Of a stretch of 64,000 nucleotides of DNA, positions 43,129 through 55,888 are shown one piece after another. Positions within the stretch are counted from its first letter, which is position 1; each line of letters begins with the position of its first letter. Both the position numbers and the translations under genes were made by a program. Source of the stretch: Mallotus nudiflorus (Eukaryota; Streptophyta; Magnoliopsida; Malpighiales; Euphorbiaceae). The DNA is taken from contig CANTUR010000649.1 of the NCBI GenBank assembly GCA_947683625.1, positions 1,178,001-1,242,000 on the forward strand, in the 5' to 3' direction. The notes under the pieces were generated by a model. It worked only from the letters and a program-made list of their open reading frames with translations. It made no database searches and was not told the origin of the DNA.

Positions 43129-45706
43129 GTGTGTGTCATGTGTATATATATATATATATATATAAAAGTAACAAGTGGTTAACGTTAATATATATATATA
43201 TATAAGAAAAAGTTAGTCAAAAGCATTACAACAGGTCAACTTATTATTTCTTCTTCCCCACCACATATTCTTTTCTTCTTCCTCCTTGCGTGATTCAGCA
43301 TCTACCAGCACCACCCGAACCTCCATCAACCACCACCTACCACCCTTGAACCTCACCATCACCTTCTCTTCTTCTCTTCTCCATTTTTGCTATTGACAGA
43401 GCCTCCACTTCTCGGTTTTCCGGTGTAGGCAACATCTCCTTCTTACAACACCGGCGACATTTTCCGATGGTGAGCTCGATAAACTCCTTATGATCCGGGC
43501 TAGTTGATTCTTAGGTCACCTTGAATTAGAAATGTCCAATAACTATTTTATCTTCAAGTTTAAGTTTATGTCAATTTTGGTTTTCTTTTTTTAAAGTTTG
43601 ATTGCTTGAGTTTTAGATTAATTTCCTTTAAAAATGTTGATTTTAGTAGCTTTAGCTTCTCAAAAATATTTTTTGTGTATTTTTTTTGAATTAATTTGAA
43701 TTTTGGGTCAATTTTGATTATTTTAATATTAAATATTGAATTTTCGATAATTATGTTAATTAATTATTTTTAATGGAAATTTGATTAATATAGTATTGTT
43801 AATTTAAGTTGTTAATTTTAGTAGTGAGAAAATAATTTTTAGAAATTTTATATAATTTTTGGGCATATAAAGTTTATTATGTGATTTATACATTTTGTGT
43901 AGAAATTATGATAAATTGTGTTATTAATTTAAATTATTAGTTTTGAAAATGAGAAAATGGATTTTCACAAATTTTTAGTAATTTTGGTTAATTTTTAGAT
44001 AATATTTTGTATTATGTAAATATTGGATTAATAGGTTAACTATGTGTTTTTGTTGAAATTATGGTTAAATTACATGTTTTAAATGATTTTGAAATAATAA
44101 TTGGTATTAAAATAAATTTCACAAATTATTTACTATTTTTAACTAATTAATATTAATTTTCAAAAATTATATTTAAATAATAAAATTATATGCTATTTTT
44201 GTGATTAAATAGGTTTTTAACTAATTTTATTATATAATTAAACTATTTAAGTAAGTAAATGTGAATTTTAACTATTTTATGTTGAATAATTGTAAAATTG
44301 AATTTTTATAAATATTATATAATATTTGAGATTTTATTAGTTAATTTGTGTTAATTATGGAATACTATGTAAATGATAAATTTATTTATTATTTTAAGCT
44401 TAAATGGGTATTTTATTATTTTTATGATATTAAATTGTGATTTTAATAATTATTTGCAATTTATGTTAGTTTAATTGTAAAATGGAAATTTTATTCCATT
44501 TATGAATTTTATTAGCAAATATTATTTAAAAACTAGAATATTATGATTTAGTTGAAAAATAAAGATTTTTAATATTTTTATAGATTTTTGATGATTTTTA
44601 TTATTTTATTATTAATATTGTTCGTTTGTGTATTGTGAATCTCGGTTGGCAATTTTTGTAGTTCAGGGTCCCAACCTGAGGTATTGTGCTATTGTGTTTT
44701 TAGAAGTATATTTTTTGTGTAGAATCGGCCATATTTTTATAGGAAAACATCCATTTTACAAAGGAGACTATGCCAAATTTTTGATAGATTTTTCATAAAA
44801 CATGACAACCGGTCCGAGTCTAGTTTTGAAATTTCGATTAAAACGTGTCTTAGATAGAGTCTCTTTTAGACATATAAGTTAGGAATTTATTATGATTTAT
44901 TTTCTAGTTGCGTCGAGAATAAGGCTTATCGGACCGGGCCCGTCGAGCCAGTGTTAAGAAATGCAAACTTGTGAGTTATTATCTTATATATGCATTGCAT
45001 ATAGAATGCATAAAAATTAGCATCCATGAATTTTATAATGAAATTGAATATGAATATTTCTTTAAATGTAAAATATATTTTTGGTATACTTTTAGTATAT
45101 TTACGGTATACTTATGGTTTATTTTGGTATATATGTGGCTTATATATTTGGAATATTTTTAGTATATCTCCAATGTAAAATTGGTATATTTTCTACATAT
45201 GATGTGTATATTTTGCTATGGATGGATGCTATTACATTTAAATAATGCATTTTCATTATTTTAATAATTATTAAGTTTATTTGAAGGATAGCAATAGACC
45301 ATATTGCCTAGTGGGCTCCACTAGAACTATGTGCACACCAATACATTAGAATGTTAGGAGTAATATCATGAGATTATTTGATGAGAGATTTGATTGATAT
45401 TGATCATTGTGATATTGTGATGAGAGTAGTGTAATTACTGAAGCTTGGTGGACCTAGTGTCTCGGGGCTAATCATACTAACAGTGAGACTGCTGGAGTTC
45501 GGTTGACTTAGTGTCTTGGGACCAGTCTACTATCAAAAAATGGATAAGAGATATATATTGGAATTAAGTAAGCCTGTATAGCGAGTGAGAAATTGTGATC
45601 GAGGTTGCGAATTGTTAGGGTTCTGCTTCAATACTTCAACCAAAAATAAAATGTTTTATGCATTTATTATTATTAAAAAGAGATTTCAACATCTATATGA
45701 ATTGTT

Positions 45707-45745
<39 letters not shown>

Positions 45746-45923
45746 TAAATACTGATGTTTGACTGCATATGACATTAGGAGGTGCATGTATATATAATAT
45801 AATAATTCAATCAATAAGAATATAATAATTCAATCAATGAGGTTTGACCCCTCTCAATTATTTTTTTCAGGAGATCTTCTATTGTCAGACCTTAGTAGTA
45901 GAGCTATTCATCGGTGTTCTTCT
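42763..45923 (+). repeat. LTR copy C, first part
   Basis: The first 3.16 kb of the outer element's 5' LTR. It has a TAT/TA-rich promoter zone (about 43020-43205), a GC-richer block (about 43255-43500), a decayed twin hairpin (about 44725-44775), donor GTGAGT at 44971, acceptor TTTTTTTCAG ending at 45870 and two intron modules (about 45440-45525). The rest of the LTR is at 60971-61274. Confidence 0.85.
44971..45870 (+). other. Candidate leader intron in LTR copy C
   Basis: GTGAGTTATT donor and CTCTCAATTATTTTTTTCAG acceptor, 900 bp apart, at the same places as in copies A and B. Inferred only. Confidence 0.4.
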
Positions 45924-46393
45924 TATCATGACCCAAACTAGGAGTTATGACTGACGCTAGGGAACAAGAATTCTTTTGAATCCGAAACCCGTAGCAAGCC
46001 TTAGAAATAAAATCATACAATAAATAAATAAAAAGTACAACTGAATTAAATTTTTTTTCGAATCAATATATGAAAATGAATGCTCAATATCTTTTCGTAA
46101 ATAAATATAGATTCATACAGTGTTCAAATACAACTCTCTGAGTATTAAATATCAAATAAAATAATACTCTTCTAATACAATAACACTACTACTGTAGTTT
46201 TTAGAATACAAATCAGAAGTCAAAATATACATTTATATAAAATAGTCAGAACGGAAGAACACCGACAAACAACTCTACTACTAAAGTCTGACGATATAGG
46301 ATTTTCTAAAAAAAATAATTGAGGGGGTCAGAGCTCACTAAGTGAATTATTATACTATATATACATGCAATCTACACCATATCCAATCAAGCA

Positions 46394-46395
<2 letters not shown>

Positions 46396-46437
<42 letters not shown>
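46396..46437. repeat. (AT)n microsatellite
   Basis: About 40 bp of pure AT dinucleotide in the split solo LTR. A similar TA run is at 45709-45745 in copy C. Confidence 0.9.
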
Positions 46438-46440
<3 letters not shown>

Positions 46441-48079
46441 TCACACATTTCACACAAATGCCAAACTCTGCTTTTATAAATATAATAAATGCGGAAAACA
46501 TTTATTTTAATACATGAAGGATCAAATAGAACCCTATTAATCGCAACCTTAATCAACCATATCATCACTCTAGCCATACAGACTCACTTAAATCCAAATA
46601 GATCACTTATTCCATTTTGGACAGTAGACTGGCCCCGAGACACTAAGTCAATCGAGCTCCCGCAGTTTAACTGTCAGTGTAATTGGCCCTGAGAAATTTG
46701 GTCAACCGAGCTCTCGCAATCACACTATCAATCATAGCACATCTCAAATCATAAATCAATCATATCATCAATCTCAATCAAATCATAGTTACCACAAGTA
46801 ATTCCTCACTCAAACCTAAATCTATTGCACTGGTACATACACGGTCCTAGTGATGCCCACTAGGTAGCACATTCTATTGATATCCTTCATTTAAAATAAA
46901 TCATCCATTCAAAAAGTAAATAGTGTAGAATGACATTCATAATAGTATAATAAACCATATATATACCAGAAATATACCCAAATTAAACCATGTATATTTC
47001 GGGTATATATATGTCAAATGAAACATGAAATATACCAAAATAATCCATGAATATACTTAAAAACAATTTAAGTATAAATTAATAAAATAACATGCATTTA
47101 CTTAGGAATATACCTAAAATATATTAAAATATACCTAAAGTATACTAATCATTTAGTAAAATAATTATGAATAAATATACATTTAAAACATGTATTTAGT
47201 TTGACATGTATCCAAAAATATACTAAAAATAAAGCTAATTATCTAGCATGCATAAACCAAGAATAAACCCTAAATATACCAATGATATAGTAAATGTATA
47301 TAAAAAATATGCAAACATATATACCAAGATATACTAAAAATAAGCTGAAAATATACAAAATCATATTATAATTTAAATTTACTTTTAAAAACATGTAATG
47401 AAAATGAAAATCTTATGTCATGCATCCTATATGCAATACATATATATACAGTATAATAACTCATAGGTGTGTGCTCATTGAGACTGGTCTGACGAGCTCA
47501 GTCCATTAGGCCTCAGCCTCGGCGCAACTAAACAATAAAAATAATCACGAAAAATCAGAATAAATTTCTAACTCTACGCTTTTAGGAATACTATAGAAAG
47601 ACTCAATTAAAAATTCAAAACTAGAATCTGATCGGTTGTCATGTTTTACGAGAAATCTACTAAAATGTCACGACCTGAACCTGAGGGCACGTGACCGGCA
47701 CTAGGGAATGGGTAAGCATAAGGCCCCCGAAACCCGTAGTAAGCCTAAAGGAAAAGAAAATAAAACCATTCATATTTTAAACTTTACTTTAAAACAGAAC
47801 ACATTATCAAATTGATTTTTCTCAGGATATAAAATTTCAACTGCTTAAATAATAATGTGCTTCAACATCTCATATTATAAATTGAACTTAAATCTTATAC
47901 ATAAGCGTGGTTTACACAAATGAATTACATAATTATGTTTAAACCATACAAATCTTTAATACATATACTACTGCAACAACCTAGATTAACACACAGTACA
48001 ACTTACAATGACCTACATAAAATTGCCGGTGAAGAAGAAACCCGGCGTGGAGGTAGTCTGAGGTCGAACTCCCAAGCTC

Positions 48080-48720
48080 CTGAGAAAAATAAATTGAGGG
48101 GAATCAGACCTCACCGAGTAAGTCAATAAAAAGAGCTGTACGGTTTGAAAACCTTTTTGAAAACTATATATGTTTATAGCGAAAATAATTTAATATATAT
48201 ATTTATAACTTTTGAAAAATCTAGGTAGAACCCTAAACCCAACAATCTACATGGCCAACTGGGCCCACTTATTCCAACTAGACTACCGATCCCCGAGAGC
48301 AAGGGCATCAACCGAGGCACCAAGCCGTAGCCATTCACTTAATCCAAATATATGGCACTGGCGGTCCCCGAGAGCTAAGGCATCAACCGAGGCACCCATC
48401 CCAGTCCATTATTGACTTTTCAATCACTGGCTGTCCCCGAGAGCTAAGGCTTCTACCGAGGCACCCGTCCCAGTTTAACATTCACCAATCATATATATTA
48501 TGGATCCATCTCTCAATCTCTACCATGTGCACATAGTCCTGGTGAAGCCCACCAGGTAGCCCGATCTACCAAAATTTCTCAAAATCGATTTTAAATAAAT
48601 AAAATGCATATAAATCTTAAATAGCAACATTAAATTAAATAAACCATATAATCAATACTAAAATATGAGCGCAGGCATTTGTTAATTAAAACACACGCAC
48701 ATATCATTCTATCGACTTAC
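48080..48720 (-). other. Candidate leader intron, 3' LTR of the young element
   Basis: On the minus strand, CCT|GTAAGT (donor at 48720) and TTTATTTTTCTCAG (acceptor ending at 48080), 641 bp apart. The other LTR has the same pair at 56943 and 56303, also 641 bp. The donor is GTAAGT where the older copies have GTGAGT, both consensus. Confidence 0.45.
48290..48470 (-). repeat. Three copies of the intron module, 3' LTR of the young element
   Basis: TCCCCGAGAGC starts at 48290, 48365 and 48434, each followed by a CTACCGAGG- or CAACCGAGG-type end. Spacings are 75 and 69 bp. The same three lie at about 56510-56690 in the other LTR. It is the reverse complement of the CGGTTGA...CTCGGGG module in copies A, B and C. 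Confidence 0.75.
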
Positions 48721-48974
48721 AGGATGAATGCGAAGGCTGACGACCACGCGTCTGCCTCGGTCTCACAGCTTCTGCTCCGATATGCTCTAAAAGAAAAATA
48801 ATGAATTGACTTTTAAAATATGACTAAGGAATCGAAATCAGAAATCAACAAAATAATAAAATTCCAGATTGACTCGAGGAAAACCGAACGAGACTCGACA
48901 AACAAGATTTAACCTAACTAACGGTAGGAATTTTATGAGTATCACGTTTTACGAGAAAATCTACCAAAATTTCG

Positions 48975-49020
48975 ACAGAGTCTCCTCTGTAAAACGGACA
49001 TCTCTCTACCAAAGGTAGAG
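48975..49020 (-). other. Twin hairpin, 3' LTR of the young element
   Basis: In minus-strand sense, hairpin 1 (49020-49004) is CTCTACC, loop TTT, GGTAGAG. Hairpin 2 (48990-48975) is ACAGAG, loop GAGA, CTCTGT. The C:G pair replaces the T:A pair of copies A and B. Confidence 0.65.
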
Positions 49021-50342
49021 CCAGACCTGCATAGAAAATGCACTTCCAATATACACAACCATTCACACTCGAGTCAGGCTCTCAAAACTACAATTTGCCC
49101 CGACCGAAATCATAACTCAATTATTCAAAAGTAAACAATTAAATTTGTATTCCATCCCCAACAATTATAATTATAATTATTATCCAAAATAAAACCTTTG
49201 TATTGTATTATATGAATATATATATATATATTGGAAATTGGACATTTAAGATTTTACACTACTTAGGAAATTATATCAATTAATTTATAAAATTTATCTA
49301 AACCCTTTAAATATTAATAAACTAATTAAAATATATTTATATATCATACTTAGTGTAAAATTATATTTTTACCCCTAGAATATATAAATTACATAATGTG
49401 CTATATATACTAAAAATTTTCCTTAAAATTCTTTAATCATGCCAAAAATTTATTTTCTTAAAATAAACCTCCCTAATATAATTAAAATATTTGATCAACC
49501 AAAAATTTTCTCCCAAAAATTATTATTTAAACAAAAAATCAAATTTGGCATAAACTCAAATATAATTATAAAAATAGTATAAAAATCTCAAAAATTATAA
49601 TTTGAGTTCTAAAATTTATAATATTCACTAATAACCTCAATTATTGAAATTCCATAATTTTTAACCATAATTTTCGAAATTAGCTTAATTATTAAATTTT
49701 GGCATAAAGTATAGAAATTCCTAAAAATTGTATAATATTCTAAAAAATTTATTTTCTTTACCCTAAAATTTATATCAACTCATAATAACACCAAAATACC
49801 AAATATTATTATTATTTATTATTTTTATAATTAATTCCCAAAAATTCCTAAAATATTATTAAAATATTCAAAAGTTCACCAAAAATCAAAATAAATTCCA
49901 AAAATTATACAAAAATTCCTAGAGGTAGATTGAGCTACTAGGAATCACATTTGTAAAGGGAGTTTGCATGAATCAAGCTATATCAAGTTAAAAAAAATTC
50001 GAAACCCTAAGGTTCACAAACTGAAAATCAACCAAAACTCAATCAATTCATAACCAAAGCTTAAAAAGCTTAGAATGAGCCTCACCGATGCAAGGGGAGG
50101 AGATTGGCACCGGAATGGAGGAAAATGGTGGTCGGATGAAGCTTGGGTGAGTTTGGAGCAAACTCTCGGCTTCTCTCTTCCAGCGGCTTCCGGCGGCTCT
50201 GCAGGTGACCGGAGGCGAGGGAGAAGGAAGAGGAAGCAGCAGACAGCAGCCGGAGGTGGGGGAGGCGCAGTGATGGTGGTGGTCGAGGGCGTCGCGCGGA
50301 TAGGGGAGAGGGAGGAGCTTCGGCTCTGTTTTTCTTTTGCTT

Positions 50343-50346
<4 letters not shown>

Positions 50347-50428
<82 letters not shown>
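50347..50428. repeat. (TA)n microsatellite at the LTR promoter
   Basis: About 82 bp of pure TA at the place where a TATA box is expected. The paired LTR has only about 22 bp (58567-58587). Confidence 0.95.
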
Positions 50429-50432
<4 letters not shown>

Positions 50433-50823
50433 CATACTCATACATATAATTAGATATACATATACATAGATATTATATACATATATACACTTAACCTACT
50501 AATATACATACACATATAATATAATAATTAAACCTTACATCTATATTTATAAATATACATATATGCATATATTTATAAATATATATATTCATATATTTAT
50601 TTGTTTATAGACATACATGTTGCTAATAACTTTAATATAATTTAAAATAACACTAATAGTGATAATGAAAATAATAATAATAATCACGATAATAATAATT
50701 ATAAAATAAATAAATATAATATGATGGAAAAATAAAAATTTATAGTATAATTTGATAAAATAAAATAAATACATAAATAAAAAAAATACCCCTATTTATT
50801 TAAGTAATATGTAGGGTATTACA

Positions 50824-50836
50824 ATCTCCCCTCCTT
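50824..50836 (-). other. Polypurine tract of the young element
   Basis: The minus strand reads AAGGAGGGGAGAT immediately before the 3' LTR start TGTAATACCC. This is a standard plus-strand primer site. Confidence 0.8.
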
Positions 50837-50888
50837 ATACAAATTCGTCCTCGAATTCAAGAAAAGAAAGAAAAGAGGAATTACAAGG

Positions 50889-51377
50889 CTAAGAAGGAAA
50901 GAGATACGGGAACGAAACTCGCATCTCGGCTTCAGTTTCCCAAGTGCAATCCTCTGCAGAATGGTTACTCCATAACACCTTCACCATCGATATCTCCTTA
51001 GTCCACAGCTGTCGGATTTTGTGATCCACAATCGCCATCGGGTACTCCTCATAAGTCAAATCATCGCTAAGCTCTACGGCTTGAGGTTGCAACACGTGAG
51101 ACGGATCAGGGACGTATTTTCTCAGCATGGACACATGAAATATAAGATGGATTCTCGATAGCTCTGGTGGTAACACCAACCTATACGCCACTTCACCTAC
51201 TCTAGACTGAATCTCAAACGGTCCAACGTATTTGGGAGCTAGCTTACCTTTCTTGCCAAATCTCATAACTCCTTTCATTGGAGACACCTTCAGGAACACC
51301 ATGTCTCTAACCATGAAGGATAAATCCTTCCTCCTAGGGTCAACGTAGCTCTTCTGTCTACTAAAGGCTGTCTTCAA
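50889..51377 (-). pseudogene. Integrase C-terminus with chromodomain-like tail, young element
   Basis: The final 162 codons of pol. MVFLKVSPMKGVMRFGKKGK and LAPKYVGPFEI are the integrase C-terminal signature of plant gypsy elements. RIHLIFHVSMLRKYVPDPSH follows. The end, from EEYPMAIVDHKIRQL through VKVLWSNHSAEDCTWETE to FPYLF, resembles the chromodomain-type tail of Tekay/Del elements, which guides insertion to chromatin. This stretch is open to its natural stop at 50889. A stop lies just upstream. Confidence 0.8.
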
Positions 51378-51383
51378 TCGCTG

Positions 51384-52262
51384 CTAAATAATGGGGACTT
51401 TCTCTGAAGTGATCTGCACTAACTCTGGTCCCGTTAACTGCCTCTCACCAATCTCCCAACACAAAGGTGATATACACTTCCTACCATATAGTGCCTCATA
51501 CGGAGCCATCTCGATGCTAGCATGATAGCTGTTATTATAAGCAAACTCAATCAATGGCAAATGTGAATCCCATTGTCCTCCAAAATCCATTACACACATC
51601 CTTAGCATATCTTCTAACGTCTGGATGGTCCTTTCTGACTGACCATCCATCTAAGGGTGGAAGGCCGTACTGAAATCCAATCTGGTACCCAAGGCCTTGT
51701 GTAATTCTTGCCAAAAGACTGAGGTAAAGGTGGCTCCTCTATCCGACACTATGCTCACAAGTACTCCATGTAGACAAACAATCCTATTAACATAAAGTCT
51801 TGCCAGTCTATCAGTAGAGTACGTCTTCTTTATAGGCAGAAAGTGTGCTGATTTAGTCAACCTGTCAACAATCACCTAAATAGCGTCATAACCTCCAGTA
51901 GTTCGAGGTAGCCCAGTCACGAAATCCATGGCTATCATATCCCATTTCCATTCAGGAATTGGCATGGGTTGCAACAGTCCCGAGGGTCTCTGATGTTCAA
52001 GCTTTACTTGCTGGTAAGTCAGGCACCTGGATACAAACTCTGCAATGTCCTTCTTCATTCCATTCCATCAATATGTATCCTTCAAGTTATGATACATCTT
52101 GGTAGAACCCGGATGAACACTATATGCAGAAAAATGTGCTTCTTCCATAATCTCCTTCCTCAAGTCATCAACATCTGGCACACAAATCCTAGTGCCCAAC
52201 CGCAATATACCTTCCCTGTTAATCATAAAGTCCTGTGACTGCCCTTGTTGCACTTCATACAT
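51384..52262 (-). pseudogene. Integrase zinc finger and core, young element
   Basis: Four open stretches split by stops (52262-52068, 52058-51876, 51875-51651, 51650-51384). The HHCC finger has HPGSTKMYH, but its second Cys reads Tyr (CLTYQQ). The core keeps its acidic residues: Asp in MIAMDFVTGLP, Asp in VSDRGATF, Glu in LEDMLR after GQSERTIQT. Order and spacing match Ty3/gypsy integrase. It would insert cDNA into host DNA, but the stops prevent a full product. Confidence 0.88.
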
Positions 52263-52367
52263 GATTCTCTACAACTGGGGGTCTCTGCTCTGAGCTGCCT
52301 TAACCTGATCCAAGTATACTGATCGTACACTGAATTGAGCTAAAAGGCACTTTTGGGTAACCTTCAT

Positions 52368-53621
52368 CTACAATCCCTGATCAATCAATCCATGCAACTC
52401 CTTGATAATGGGCCTTCTCTCCATGCTAATATGGGCAAGGCTGCCTGCTGATTTTCTACTCAAGGCATCTGCAACAACATTCGCCTTGCCTGGATGGTAT
52501 AAAATGGAGCAATTATAATCCTTAAGGAGTTCCATCCATCTCCTCTGCCTCAGATTCAAGTCCTTCTGCTGGAAAATATATTTCAAGCTCTTGTGATCAG
52601 TGTATATCTCACACGTCACTCCATACAAATAATGCCTCCATATTTTCAAAGCAAACACCACGACTGCCATCTCTAAGTCGTGAGTAGGATAGTTCTGCTC
52701 GTGCTTCTTCAACTGCCTCGAAGCATAAGCAATCACTTGGCCATTTTGCATTAACACATAGCCCAATCCTACTCTAGAAGCATCACAATACACTGTATAA
52801 CCTTCATTCCCAGAGGGTAAAGTTAGAATTGGGGCCGACGTCAACAAGTTCTTCAACAATTGAAAATGCTCTTCGCATTTGTCTGTCCATACAAACTTAA
52901 CATTCTTCTAGGTCAACCGTGTCAAAGGTGCAGCAATTCTAGAGAAGTCCTTCATAAATCTTCTGTAATAGCCTGCTAGACCCAGGAAACTTCATACTTC
53001 CTTAACTGTAGTCGGCCTTGACCACTTTGTAATAGCCTCTATCTTCTTAGGGTCCACCTGTATGCCATCTCGAGAAATCACGTGGCCTAGAAATGCCACT
53101 TGATGCAACCAGAACTCGCACTTTGAGAATTTGGCATACAACCTGTGCTCCCTTAAAGTTTGAAGTACCCTTCTCAGATGCATCACATGCTCAGTCTCAC
53201 TATTGGAATAAGCCAAGATATCATCAATGAAAATTATCACAAACCAATCCAAGTATGGCCTGAATACCCGATTCATCAAGTCCATAAAGGCTACTGGAGC
53301 ATTAGTCAACCCAAATGACATTACTAAAAACTCATAATGGCCATATCTTGTTCGAAAGGCTGTCTTGGGCTCATCACCTCTTCTGATCCTCAACTGATGA
53401 TATCCAGATCTCTGGTCTATTTTAGAGAAGCATGTCGCACCTTAAAGTTGATCAAACAGATCATCGATCCTCGAAAGTGGGTACTTATTTTTGATGGTGA
53501 CCTTATTCAACTGCCTGTAGTCGATACAAAGGTGAAGGCTACCATCCTTCTTCTTCACGAATAACACCGGAGCACCCCAAGGCGATGTACTGGGTCTGAT
53601 GAAACCCTTATCAAGCAACTC
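52368..53621 (-). pseudogene. Reverse transcriptase and RNase H, young element
   Basis: RT runs from about 53621. The catalytic motif FIDDILAYS (within 52992-53393) is intact, with SFGLTNAPVAFMDLMNRVF upstream and CEFWLHQVAFLGHVIS downstream. RNase H (52368-52859) keeps its acidic residues in YCDASR, HDLEMA, YTDHKS and VADALSRK. Stops occur after FDQL (near 53440), before SFLGLAGYY (near 52990), near 52910 and after DQGL (52368). The domains are therefore preserved but disconnected. Confidence 0.9.
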
Positions 53622-54422
53622 CTACAACTGCTCTTTTAGCTCCTGTAGTTCAGCTGGTGCCATTCTATAAGGTGGCATAGAAATAGGATCTGTACCATGT
53701 ATGACATCGATACAGAACTCTATCTCTCTGTCTGGTGGTAATCCTGGTAATTCTTCAGGAAAGACATCCAGAAATTCACACACCACTAGCACTTGCTCAA
53801 TTGCCACATTCTCCTTCTCAACATCTCTTACCACTGCCAAGTATCCCTGACAACCCCTTCTAAGCATCTTTCGGGCTGTAATGGCAGAAATGAGATTATG
53901 AGGCATATAGCTCTTTTCACCCTTGAAAGAGAATTCTTCTTCATCTAGAATTCTGAACACCACTTCTTTCTCTCTATAATTCACAAAGGCATAATGCCTC
54001 GACAACCAATCCATACCCAAAATGACATTGAATTCTAGTACGTCGAGCAATACTAAGTCCGCCCATAATTCTCTACCATCAACTATCACCGGACATGAAG
54101 GAAAGAAGACATCTATCTCCAACTCGTCACTAAGAGGAGTCAAAACAGATACAGGAAAGGACAACCTAGAAGGCTTCCACTCGATTCTCGAAGCGAACAC
54201 AGGAGAAATGAAGGAATGTGAAGCACCAGGATTAAATAACACTCTAGCATCACATGCACAGACTGAGAGAATACCTGCTACCACTGCATTCGAAGTCTGA
54301 GCATCCTGCGGTGTCAAAGTGAACACTCGAGCCTGACCACGACCTGCCTGCTGAGAAGTCGAAGGCTGCGCAAAACCACGTCCACTAGGTCTACCAACTG
54401 AACCTCGACCCTGCTGACTCAT
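53622..54422 (-). pseudogene. Protease and RT N-terminus, young element
   Basis: An open stretch of 266 codons. Residues 1-35 are a Gly/Gln-rich linker. The retropepsin region follows, with its active site at residues 64-68 reading NPGAS instead of the D-x-G-A/S/T form (codon at 54231-54233), so the catalytic Asp is lost. ILGMDWLSRHYAFV follows, a family hallmark. The RT starts near EFCIDVIHGTDPISMPPYRM. The stretch ends at a stop at 53619-53621. Confidence 0.88.
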
Positions 54423-54512
54423 AGGCTGAGGCGGTCTTTACTGTGGTTGTATGGGTGCTCTATACTACTGAGGCATCGAATAGTAGGGCTGAGCCACTGA
54501 TGAAGATGAACC

Positions 54513-55718
54513 CTAAACGTACTGTGGCTGGTATCCAGAGTGGGAACAAGCTCTAGTAAGATGTCCAACCTGCCCACATCTGAAGCAAGCGCCCGTCAAT
54601 ATATGACACGGGCCCTGATGAAATCGTCCACAACTTGCGCAAGCACTGGCTCCAGACCCAGAACTACTATGCCCGAAACTCTGCCCACTACTGCTGCTAC
54701 TAACTCCTGCACCGAATCTGTGACTCTTGCCGGTTCTCCTGTTTGAAGCATATCCATGTCGACCAACTCTGTGAGTCCTGGACCTCCTACCACTCTGCTG
54801 AGAACTACCCGCAGCCTGCTGACTCGAACTGCCGATGTGAAATGCTGACTGCTGGTATCCGGGAGCTACACCGTAACCATTACCCCCGATCATATAAGGA
54901 TCTATCATGGTGCCCTGGCGGATATGTCGCCTCTCAATCAAATGGGCCTCCTCGATCACACGCTCTAGGGTGCGGTCCTCGATACACATACCAATAAAAA
55001 TGGGTCCCAATCCAGTAACATACAACTCCATTGCTCGGTAAGGGTCCCTCCTGATATCCTCTGCATGTCGGGATAGCCTATTAAACTCTCTGGTGTAATC
55101 CTCCACTGACCTATCACCTCTAGTGATGTGGAGTAGCTTCCACCTGTAGGCATCTCTGGTGGCTGGAGGATAGAAAAATCTCGAAAAGCGGTCTTTAAAT
55201 TCTAGCCAAGTCTGCTTGTGCATCGATGGCTGAATCGACTGCATAAACCAATCCTGAGCAGCTGCCTGAACCGATAACTCCACGATCATAATCCTCTGAT
55301 AATTTGCATTTCCAGTCCTGGTGCATGCCTCAATCGCATTAATGAAGTCTAAGGCATCACCCGTACCATCGAAAGAAACTCTACCGATCCGAGAGTAAAG
55401 AAGGGCTGCTTCAGTGTCTGACATACCCTGGTTCCTTTGCTGAAGCATCTGCTGTACAAGGGGCATCGCCTGATTCAATGCTGCTCGACCCTGATTAATC
55501 CCTGCCAGTCCAGCTGTAAAGGCTGTGGGGTCAACCGCTGGGGCTTTAGGCTCGACTGGCTGCTGATCAGGAATCTCAGCTGCAGCTACCCTGGCTCGAC
55601 CTCTACCTCTACCTCTGCCCCTACGACGTGGAGCAGGAAGGGGAGCCTCATCGTGCACAGACTGCTCATCAAACCTAAGGGTCGGATCAACTTCTGGGTC
55701 GGTACGCACACGCCTCAT
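54513..55718 (-). pseudogene. Gag of the young element
   Basis: 401 codons from the Met at 55718, about 155 bp after the PBS. An Arg/Gly-rich start (RRRGRGRGRGRARVAAA) is followed by the retrotransposon gag domain (about residues 120-255) with WFMQSIQPSMHKQTWLEFKDRF and VEDYTREFNRLSRHAEDI. A CCHC zinc knuckle follows, CFRCGQVGHLTRAC (near residue 380), which binds RNA. It forms the virus-like particle. In the intact family gag and pol are one frame. Here a TAG at 54513 and two more stops before 54422 cut it, so only gag-like protein could be made. Confidence 0.9.
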
Positions 55719-55872
55719 TCTGAAAGGAAGACAAGGAAAATTGAATTTAAAACAGGGTAAGAATATTTAAGCAACGCGGAATTAGATACAAGAACATCTT
55801 AAAGACAATTATCAATCCTAAAGCTGTAGTAGTTACATAGAAAGACAGATATAGACAATTAATCGAACTTAT

Positions 55873-55884
55873 GCTCTGATACCA
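55873..55884 (-). other. Primer-binding site of the young element
   Basis: The minus strand reads TGGTATCAGAGC, the exact complement of the plant initiator tRNA-Met 3' end, four bases after the 5' LTR. Confidence 0.92.
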
Positions 55885-55888
55885 ACTT

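Larger units (their letters stand above)
47666..50823 (-). repeat. 3' LTR of the young element
   Basis: 3158 bp, from TGTCACGACC to GGGTATTACA as read on the plus strand. In minus-strand order it has a TA tract (50347-50428), GC-richer block (50080-50340), twin hairpin (48975-49020), candidate intron (48080-48720) and three intron modules (48290-48470). The TA tract is about 82 bp here, against about 22 bp in the other LTR. Open frames at 50014-50449 are shadows of this structure. Confidence 0.92.

Noticed and set aside
50014..50449. Open frames of 119-143 codons over the TA tract
   Set aside because: A YIYIYI run translated from a TA microsatellite joined to leader sequence; not a gene.
54022..55760. 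Plus-strand open frames across the gag-protease region
   Set aside because: Shadows of the minus-strand gag-pol, which has clear domains in the right order.
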